A stretch of DNA of 64,000 nt from Azadirachta indica. Lineage: Eukaryota > Streptophyta > Magnoliopsida > Sapindales > Meliaceae. The notes beneath the pieces were generated by a model. That model was not told where the DNA came from. It worked only from the letters and a program-made list of their open reading frames with translations, and ran no database searches. This document shows positions 55,593 to 64,000 of this stretch, one piece after another (positions within the stretch are counted from its first letter, which is position 1; every line of letters begins with the position of its first letter). A program made the position numbers and the translations under genes. The DNA is taken from the NCBI GenBank assembly GCA_022749755.1, contig CM040451.1, positions 16,777,363 to 16,841,362 of the forward strand. Reading direction: 5' to 3'.

Positions 55593-56883
55593 AAATAAGG
55601 CAGGAAACGTGTTAGAGGTTGTAATTAAGGATTCCCTTGGTGGGATATAATAAAAGAATGATGACATCTGATGGGGGTGCGAAGAAAAGTTGATCAAGTG
55701 GGAATGGGTTTTTGTGGTGGAGATTCATCCAGTACTTAAGGGGAAGCTCTTGTGTGTGTGGTGGAAAATTGAGTGCTTTCTAAGATCTTCTTAACGACCA
55801 CGAAGATATTATGGGGTTGTTCATTCATCTTAGGATTCTGTACCTGACCATGACTTAACCATTCCGAAAATGACTTTAAAAAAAATAAAATTAAGTATTT
55901 TATTTTGCTTTATTATACTATGCCCGTTTACATCTCCAATCCACCATGAATGACGGGCATTCATCTGATGTCTCACTTCTCAACTTCTGCTTCTTTAATT
56001 GGTGAAATGTGAAGCACTTCTTATTATGGGGTCTAGACTCTAAACCCATTGACTTACATAGTGCAAAATTATTTGTATCATTGGGTTAGTACATACACGA
56101 CATGTATATAATATTGTAATGCAATTCATTTATATGATAATCAAATCACCTCAATTTCATTCACCCCTTTATTATATGGAGAAAGAGAAAAAAGAAAGTG
56201 TATTTAAATTTGGCAAAGTAAATTGACATTACAACGTTTATCATCTTATCATCAATTATGACTACGACATTGAATGATTATGCTAGGGTACCAACAAATA
56301 TATTTATATTATGAATTATTATTTTTTTTTTTTATAAATTGTGAACCGCAATATAACCCAAAAAATTATAACAAAAAGTTAAAATAAATTAAAAATTATA
56401 ATAAAAAAAGTTAGAAGGTTGTAGTGGGTACTATACGATAGGTGGATCCATGACACCCATGCTGCATTCCGTTAAGCGCCCCACCACCACTCATTGTTCG
56501 TTCTTTCACGGAAACTAGAACTACAATAAAAAGAATTTGTAGTCGGTGGAAAATAGGAATGAGATGTGCCGCTTTAACCAACGATCAACTAATGAAAATC
56601 AAAATACTCCTCCGTCCAACAAAATATGCAATCAAATTAATGCAGAATAAATGCTTATGCTATTGCAATGCAGTGAGCAACGCTTTACGAAGAATAATTG
56701 TGACATAGGCTGGCACTGGCACATCACATGCCATCGTGAAAGGAAAAGTTTCTCCAACATTACATTGGAAGGAATCACTTCACTTAATTTGCAATTGCTA
56801 TACACACATCAGACGAGGCAAGACGAGACCCACGTTCCAGTCCAAAGTTAAGTTGGGCATTTGCACAGAACAGGAATAGCATT

Positions 56884-57020
56884 ATGTTCAACGTGAGTTT
56901 TGTGTTGAAGTTATCGAATCCACAAACTGTTGATAATTTAGACAACCATGGTAAATTCAAGCAGCATATATTTGCATTTATGTGCCATGCCTTTGCCAAC
57001 ACGAAAATCACATTGAACAT
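56884..57020. repeat. 137-bp hairpin-like element with 24-bp inverted termini
   Basis: The left end reads ATGTTCAACGTGAGTTTTGT followed by GTTG; the reverse complement of the right end is ATGTTCAATGTGATTTTCGT followed by GTTG, three mismatches over 24 bp. The interior is not complementary. It could be a small MITE or a folded RNA; the target duplication is unclear. Confidence 0.55.
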
Positions 57021-57338
57021 ATTTCTTCTGCGTCATCTTTCTACTAATCTTCTGGGCTATCCCTTCTAATATAAACCATTGAAATACCGCTATGACCTAC
57101 TCAATAGTAAAAATACATTTATTAGCATATAGTGTTGCACAACACTAAAGTAGACTGTCATTTATTTGAGAAAACGAGCTCAACTTTACCAAGAAGTGGT
57201 TGAACATCCAACCTGCTCTGTGCAGACATTAAAAGAAGAAAAAAGGTATACATAATCTAGTAAGTAACAATAAGACTTTCCCATTACTATCTAAGAAGAA
57301 AACCTCTCTAGCATTACATTACAGGATCATCAACTGAT

Positions 57339-59775
57339 TTAAGACAGGCTGATGGGCTCACCACACAACTGCTCCAATTCACTTTCCAGAACTTTTAACA
57401 AATTAGCTTTCGTGCGTCTATAAATCCAAGCTTGAGCATTCTGATCCCAATCAAACCTTGATGGACCACTGCAAAGAGAATTTTCTTTCAAATAAACGAA
57501 AGAAAATAGTAGAAAAATGGAAACATACAAAAACTGAATCTTATATAGCTATGAAAACAGATATGGCCTCTTTTGGAAATAAAGGGAAAAAAAAGGAAGA
57601 AAACAAAATGTAATCTACAGAGGAGCCATCAAGTTGAACAAAAAATTACACCTCACTGGAGAAGACAACCAAATTTGTCTATTTGGTGTTTGCTTGTTCA
57701 ACACATAAGTTCCCAAAGCCCCAAGTTTAACGGTCAAAACCTCATTCTGCCACGTTGAAGCAAAACTGAGCTAGAAAGATAAAAGATATATTGAACGAAT
57801 CAATCAAATTCAAACATTAAACCAATCAATCTCACCCCATAGTCTACATCAAAGCCATCAATTTGGACAGCATCGCCATATTCCTGTGATGACCCAGAAA
57901 GAGATTAAAACAATTAAAACTACTGTAATCGCATGGCCATAGAATGTAAATTACTTAGTTCAACCAGAAGATAAACAATTAACAAAAGTAATATTAACAA
58001 ATGAATGATGACAACTAAAAAATTTTCACAACATCCTTTCTCTTCTCTTCCTTTGTGCCAAAACAACAAAACCCAGATTCATCCTCCATTTTGTCTAAAC
58101 AAAACCCCAAGTAACCTTAGCACAACATAGAAGTTTCAGCACCACATCTTTCCCTAAATAAATCACTTTACATAAGGTCCCGTCAAGAAGATGAGCTGTT
58201 TTCCTTCAGAAAAAGATAAAAATTATGTTCGTTTCAACACAACTTTCCCTAAATAAATCACTTTACATAACACAGCTGTTTTTTCTTCAGAGAAAAGTGA
58301 AAATTATGTTCTTTCATCTTGTAACAGCAGCAAAAACTTAGGGAAGACAGCTGTCGAACACATGCATGCATTTGCTGCTCCTAAATCTAACTATAATGAG
58401 TAAGTCTTTAGACTAACAACTGCATGGCTGCACCTGAATGCAATCATAATAACTCAGTCTTCGATTGGCTGGCTTCTTAAAAGAAGTTGCCACCTGAGTA
58501 ACAAGTGCTCAGATCAGGCCTCTGTCTATTCTATTCAACAAAGGAAAGAATTCCAGCAGAAGAAGACAGTCACTGGGATTACCAATGTACTTGACAGAAA
58601 AGCTTCAGCATTTGAGAAGGCAGAAAACAAGATTATTAAATTGAAGCTGTCAACAGGGGAACTGGATAGAGATGTCCAGGATCAGATTAAGATAAAAGAA
58701 AAAGTCATTAGAGATGTTCAACCAGAAGCTGGAAATGAAGGTAAAGCAATTGTTTTGCATGCAAGAAACTCCAGAAAATCACCTAAAACAGGTTTCAGAC
58801 AGGATTTTCAGCTGTTCTTGACTTCTTGGCTGGGCTTTCAAAGGCTTTTGAATTGGAAAGACTGCCACAATTTTCTTATTTTGCACTGGAATCTTCACGC
58901 TATGCCGTGGGATTATCATAAATTTTAAAGAAGCCTAAGGATCAAAAACAGCGGAAAATCCTGTCTGGAATCTGTTTCAGGTAAATTTTGTGTAGTTTCA
59001 CAATGGGATGGGCTACCTCTGTCTTCTTCTGTTTTTCTGGAATTTTCACAGTTCATCGTGGGATCATCATAAATTTTAACAGAAAGCAGAACTCCCTAAA
59101 ACTAGGAGCTAGAATTTTTGTTCCTGGGGTATGAGAAGCGGGAATGGTATAGTCACTCTTTAGATCATGTCAAAGCTGTTCACTGCAGAGACCAATATTT
59201 TTGAGCAGCTGATTCCTGCAAAGTATATTTTCCTCGTTTCCCAGAATGGTGAACATGGCAGAAAATGCTTGCATATTAATCTATTTAAGTACGCAGTTTG
59301 ATGCAATGAAATTTAGAGAAGAGCTACTTTCTTAAAGTGCAGAAACTGAATGATAATACATACCTCAAATTTCTCTTGCAAGTCATGGATTGTAGATTTA
59401 GCTAGCCTGTGAAACTCATCCTCCTGCAGAAGAGAACTGTATCCACATTAATCCACATTAGCCAAAAATTGCTGCTATTATCACCATCATAATCACACAT
59501 ACCAGCAAATAATTAAGATACAAGAATTTAGTGACTACATACCGATAATCAATGGAGATAGGGGCTTGATAGTCCTCGTCCAAATTGGAAAAGCGGGAGC
59601 AAAAGTTTCTGGGAGCAGTAATTATGCTTCCAGAAGGATGACTGAGAGTGTTTCCTGGAACATTAACAGTTCTAGAAGGCTCTAGAAGAAGATAGCAAGA
59701 CCTATGAATCTTAGAAGGATGTTTTAACGATCCCGAGAGCCGTTTTAGAATGAGCAACCTGAAAGCCTTATACAT
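57339..59775 (-). CDS. FH: Frataxin, mitochondrial
   Basis: Iron-binding mitochondrial matrix protein that assists iron-sulfur cluster assembly. Coding exons on the minus strand: 59775-59543, 59436-59364, 57883-57836, 57746-57652 and 57468-57339; all GT-AG; 579 nt, 192 aa, close to the plant norm. An Arg/Lys/Ser-rich N-terminus ([20 protein letters not shown]) is a good mitochondrial presequence. The frataxin core starts at [15 protein letters not shown], with the acidic ridge ([17 protein letters not shown]) and the signature sheet [17 protein letters not shown]; the C-terminus is LCGEPISLS. The acceptor at 59437/59438 was chosen because it keeps phase and restores the expected SLLQ residues. 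A 5'-leader intron is likely (donor near 60275, acceptor near 59810). Intron 2 is 1.5 kb and carries internal duplications. Confidence 0.93.
58148..58316. repeat. Tandem duplication in frataxin intron 2
   Basis: A 28-bp block beginning ctttccctaaataaatcact is exact at 58148-58175 and 58243-58270. Both are followed by related agctgtttt...cttcag...aaaattatgttc sequence, so the duplicated unit is about 75-90 bp. Confidence 0.85.
58887..59080. repeat. Second diverged duplication in frataxin intron 2
   Basis: Blocks at 58887-58930 and 59038-59080 share tggaat(c/t)ttcac, gtgggat(t/c)atcataa and attttaa. Both may come from one decayed repeat. Confidence 0.65.
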
Positions 59776-61294
59776 TACTGCTGAGTCAGTTGCTTGATCA
59801 AGATATTTGCCTGCACAATTAAAAACTGAATATATAAACTGTGTGTGTTACATATAATCTCAATTTATAACTTCTTCAATATATTATTTAACTTCGACCC
59901 AAAAGACTAAAACTATACCTTTGGTTTCTTATACTAGTTTCATGTCCGTGTAAACGCTATGATATCCATTCTCTTCGAGTGATGAAAAAATGTGATTTTC
60001 TTTCTAATAATTTTGATTGGGAGGAAGACCCTTAAATCCGACTACTAAATCTATACTTAACCTAATTGTGCATGAAGAAAATAGTTAAATCCAGCTTCGA
60101 ATGTGTCGCATTTGATCTGAATAAAGTATTAGAGAGCTAAAAATAGATTACCAATAACACTATCGTTTCCCAACGCAAGAAAAATCGAGAGAATTATTAT
60201 TTTAGGAACCTAAAAAGGAGGGATTACATTGAGAACTTAAAGTAAAATGAAATGAAAACCAATCATCATTATACCTTTCTGTTCGCTGCTGCGGCAGTGG
60301 CGATGGCGGTGCTGGCTGAAAAAAAGGAGGGAGAGAGTCGGTCGAGCAGCTGGAGAGTAAGAAAGCTGAAGGTAGGGTGGTGCACCGTAGGGAATCTAGA
60401 TTGGTATTTGGTTGAGGGATAATTTCGTTTTTGCCCTCAATCTTGGCTTAAATTTAACTTTAGTCTAAATGCCTCTGTAATCCCCATTATTTATTCCTAA
60501 ATGACAAATTCTCTAAAAGCAACTTGCATTTACTCTTGATAGGTGATTAAGGGTCCGTTTGCTATAACTTTTTAAAATAGAGTTTTTACTCATAAAATTT
60601 TTATGAGTAGAGTTTTTAACAAAAGTTTATTAGTGTCCGTTTGATTTGATTTTTTCATTGACTAAAAGGACTTTTTTAATGATAAAAAATCTTTTCAAAT
60701 TTTTTAATGTCATTTGGTTGACAATAAAAAAGAGTTTTTGGTAATTAAAAAAGAATTTTTTCTTCTATTGGAGGAAGCCCAAAATTTGGGTTTTTGGCAA
60801 TTGTCTAAAATATCCTTACTTTATTTTAAAAATTTTACATTACTTCTTTAAAATAAAATATTAAAAATATGTTTATTAAAGTAATTACTTAAATTTTTTT
60901 AAAAGTCATTTGTGACAACCAAACGATTAAGGGCACTAAGAATACTCTGAATGAATATTTTTGCCTAGTGTAAGAATTATACAAAATAATACAGATTTTA
61001 TTTTATTTTATTTTAATATTATGTGTACATACAGCCTACTAATTTGGGTGATATTGAGTCTTCTCGTATAGAGGGAAGTCTATTCACACTCAAATATAAT
61101 AGATCTTACATATGTGGTAGGTATTATTTACTAATTATGGGAAATATTTTATTAAAATTGTACTACAATATTCATAAAAGTATTATTTTTATTTTGAGTT
61201 GTTCAAGACAATAAATTTTGCATGGATTTGGTTCCAAAGCATTTTGAGTTAAGATAACAAATATTGTTATACTGTTAAAATTATATTTTTTTAT
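59776..61294. other. Frataxin leader intron/promoter and AT-rich repeats
   Basis: 59776-60400 holds the probable frataxin 5' leader with an intron. 60545-60940 contains repeat-like ends (ttaagggtccgtttgctat and a reverse-oriented accaaacgattaaggg) and a palindrome actcataaaatttttatgagt, suggesting a hAT-type MITE. No gene. Confidence 0.5.
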
Positions 61295-62273
61295 AAGAGA
61301 AATGACATATAAACTTTACTTTATTACCTAAATGATATTTATATTCTGATTTAAAAAATAATTATCGAATACATCATTTCTATTAATTTTTTTATTAAAA
61401 TTAATTGTTAATTCAATGTTAAAGGGTTAAATAATAAAAATATTCTTATGACCTTTATTTGACCAATATAATGACACCAATACCATTTTTTTTAATTTTT
61501 AGTTATTTTTTAGTTAAATAAATTAATTATATGAAAATAATTTAATTTCAATTACAAAAGTGAAAGTTTAATTTATTTTTAATTTTTTTTTTTTTTTTTT
61601 ACTTCAAAATTTTCACCTTTTTATTTTTGACTCTAAAGTTTATGTCTTTTCATTCAATTTTTATTTTTAATTTTTTAACCTAATCTATAATTAAAACGAA
61701 CACTCATATATTAATAAATAATAATCATAAATTCACTAAGTTGTAAGAAAAATAGTCAAACAACATAAAAAATAATTAAAAATAATAATATTTTAAATTT
61801 TTTTAACAAATATTATTATTTTTAATTGTTCGACTATTTTTCTTGTCACTTAGTCAATTTTAATTATTGATTAAGGTAAAAAGTAAAAAATAAAAAAAAA
61901 AATAAAAACTTTAAAATCAAAAATTAAAAAAATGAAGAAGACTTTAAAATAAAAAAAATGGGAACCTTAAAATAAACAATAAAAATAAGTTGAAAATAAA
62001 TTAAACTTTTATCTTTTAATTGAAATTAAATTATCTTCATATAACTAATTATTTAACTAAAAAATAAGTAAAAATTATAAAAAAATATTTATGTTATTAT
62101 ATCAATCAAATAAAAGTTAGAGAAGTATTTTTATTATTAAACTACTCAACATTGGGTTAACAATTAATTTTAAACGAAAAATTAATAAAAAGAGTATGTT
62201 TGACAATTATTTTTAAAATGAGATATAAATATTATTTAGACAATAAAATAAGATCCATATATCATTTATCCAT
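61295..62273. mobile_element. AT-rich fold-back (MITE-like) element, copy 2
   Basis: About 980 bp, homologous to 37424-38432 and likewise self-complementary. The left end (agagaaatgacatataaac) and the reverse complement of the right end (ggataaatgatatatgg) lead into matching atatttat and aaaaataatta blocks. Shared internal words with copy 1 include gaccaatataatgaca/gattaatataatgaca and aaagtttaatttatttttaa. No coding capacity. Its flanks (60635-60720 and 62280-62340) also look mutually inverted, so it may be nested in an older element. Confidence 0.68.
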
Positions 62274-62855
62274 TTTAAAAAGTATATTAAAAACTCTTTT
62301 AATTAATAAAAAATTGAATCAAATAAACACTCTTCAGTAATTACTTTATTGTCATGGTCATACTAATATATATATAATAAGTTAAAAATTAATTAAATTT
62401 AAATTAAAAGTCATAAGTTATAAGTTATGACAATATTTTACAATTACTTTGCAATATCAAATGATGACCATTACTATAATCCTATAATATAATAGAATTA
62501 CAAGAAATTATCTTGCAATGTTTTGATATTAATTGTGGGTAATGTGTTGATATTAACTGCGGGTGAATAAATGCTGATGTGATTTGCTATTTTGTGTTAA
62601 AATAAAAAACATATAAAAACCATAAATTTAGAAAATATTTAAATAATTATTAAAACATAAAAATATTCCGTTTTTTAAGGCACATAAAGTGCAAATCCCA
62701 CCGTAAATTTGTTTACATTTTTAATTAAAATTAAAAAAAAGGAAAGCTTCTGATGTTTGAAGTTTATCAAAGGAATCGCTTACTAAAACCCTAAACCCTC
62801 ACAACCTTTCACTCGCGGGTTTCACATCTCACGATCAATCGAAAATTCCATTTCT
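62274..62855. other. Promoter side of the AIR synthase gene
   Basis: AT-rich upstream region. A telomere-box-like word aaaccctaaaccct is at 62787-62800, about 60 bp before the ATG; such boxes are common near plant housekeeping genes. Confidence 0.5.
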
Positions 62856-64000
62856 ATGGTTGCGATGACCAGCAGTTTCGCAGCAAACACTGAACTTTCC
62901 CGCTGGTTCGCGGCATCAATCATCTCTGTTCCCAGCAAACCAAATTCCAGCAAAAGTATTGTACGCAATTGCGCAATTAATGGCTCTTCCAGCAGAATCC
63001 GTACTCTCTCAGTAGCCGCCGATAATTTGAGACGCGGAAGAGTTAGAGTCAGTAGCCGCGTCCTTTCGAAGTCCGGAAGCAGTTCCGGCGGGCTAACCTA
63101 TAAGGATGTCGGTGTCGATATAGATGCTGGGACTGAGCTTGTTAGAAGAATTGCAAAAATGGCTCCTGGGATTGGAGGATTTGGTGGTCTTTTTCCACTC
63201 GGTATGATGAAATTGTTTGCTTTCTTGGATTCTTTAAAATTTGTCTTAACCGTATTTATTTTGATAGAAAAAACAATATTGAGTAGCTTGCATTATGGGT
63301 GAACTTGAGGTCAATTTCTCGGTTTATTCGTAAAATTAGAATCGAATGTAGTAATTTATTGTAATTGGAGAAAGATTTTGAATAGTTAGGTAAATCATTG
63401 TAGTCATTTCTGGCTTGGTGATACTTTAGTGCTAGGATTATGCTATGAGACTATGGGGAGGAAAGGGAAATCGTCCGACGTCTTTTATTTTGTTTTATTT
63501 CTTTCATCTACTGATGCTCCTTTCCAAATGTATTTAGTTGCTATTAGTCAGCTCGGTCTGTTGTTTGGATTTTGTTAGTTTACTAAAGATCTCCCTATGC
63601 ACAGGTGATTCCTACCTTGTTGCTGGCACCGATGGTGTAGGAACCAAACTTAAGCTGGCATTTGAAACTGGAATCCATGATACCATTGGGATTGATCTAG
63701 TAAAATATTTCTATGAACTTTTCCATGTAGTCTCAATTTTAATATTAAGTAATTAGCTTCCTAATACACTTCTTGTTCAGGTTGCAATGAGTGTCAATGA
63801 TATTGTCACTTCTGGAGCAAAGCCATTATTTTTTTTGGATTACTTTGCTACAAGCCGCCTAGATGTTGATCTTGCCGAAAAGGTACCTGTGATGGTGAAT
63901 AATTTGTTTGAGTTGCACGGACCATGTCATTTTTCTACTGTGGCAAACTGTTGCTGATTCTCTGTATTTCTTCTTCTTCAGGTCATCAAAGGCATTGTTG
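62856..64000 (+). CDS. PUR5: Phosphoribosylformylglycinamidine cyclo-ligase (AIR synthase), plastid, partial
   Basis: Catalyses the ATP-dependent closure of FGAM to aminoimidazole ribotide, step five of de novo purine synthesis, in plastids. Exons seen: 62856-63201, 63605-63699, 63781-63882 and the start of exon 4 at 63982, cut by the window end. Splice sites are GT-AG and phases agree. A Ser/Arg-rich N-terminus of about 75 residues is a plausible transit peptide. The PurM part begins [18 protein letters not shown], then [10 protein letters not shown], the substrate/ATP signature [18 protein letters not shown], and [28 protein letters not shown]. The ATG at 62856 is the first; a second in-frame ATG lies three codons on. 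No damage is seen in the part present. The missing part would encode most of the remaining PurM fold. Confidence 0.93.

Larger units (their letters stand above)
53701..56883. other. Intergenic between BBX and frataxin genes
   Basis: About 3 kb with no supported gene. It has an (AT)14 run at 54439-54466, short (TCATG)n near 54555-54572, and a (TTTTA)n microsatellite at about 55550-55592. Confidence 0.5.

Noticed and set aside
58641..58928. 95-codon frame in frataxin intron 2 as a nested gene
   Set aside because: No recognisable domain, and it lies between duplicated intronic repeats; treated as intronic noise.

Overview
The window is nuclear DNA of a flowering plant, a eudicot. The signs are AT-rich intergenic DNA, GT-AG introns, LTR retrotransposons with a plant initiator-Met tRNA primer site, a G-type lectin (S-domain) receptor-kinase array, an F-box/LRR/FBD gene and a plant GH3 gene. 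The protein sequences read to me like Citrus (Rutaceae), but that is recollection and was not searched.

Layout. 1-5330: remains of a PPR-DYW gene (+), split by a 4.5-kb Ty3/gypsy chromovirus-like element on the minus strand. 5880-7946: a three-exon F-box/LRR/FBD gene (+). 9143-11236: a three-exon GH3 IAA-amido synthetase (-), with auxin-response motifs upstream. 11.4-18.9 kb: a gene-poor stretch. 18934-19257: a small EF-hand protein of the KIC/PBP1 type (-) with a damaged or unusual start. 20645-49983: a tandem array of S-domain receptor kinases, all on the minus strand. Unit A (20645-24960) is intact. C (32877-36941) and F (46026-49983) each lie one base away from an open frame. B, D and E are clear pseudogenes. 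The array is interrupted by a second, much younger copy of the same retroelement (26363-30874) and by an AT-rich fold-back element (37424-38432). 50583-50664: tRNA-Ser(UGA). 52927-53700: a BBX28/29-like B-box gene (+). 57339-59775: mitochondrial frataxin in five coding exons (-), with a probable leader intron. 61295-62273: a second copy of the fold-back element. 62856-64000: the first exons of plastid AIR synthase/PurM (+), cut by the window end.

Two things stand out. First, both retroelement copies encode gag, protease, integrase and chromodomain, but the whole reverse transcriptase/RNase H region is missing at the same in-frame junction. They look like a non-autonomous lineage that keeps an integrase while borrowing a polymerase. 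The younger copy has only 3 differences between its LTRs, so the lineage moved recently. Second, the kinase array shows ectodomain shuffling: unit D joins an At2g19130-type lectin ectodomain to At4g03230-type kinase exons at a shared splice boundary, and unit F lacks the GUB_WAK-like exon without a change of phase.

The single-copy genes (frataxin, AIR synthase, tRNA-Ser, GH3, BBX) are unrelated housekeeping or signalling loci. No functional linkage between them is implied.
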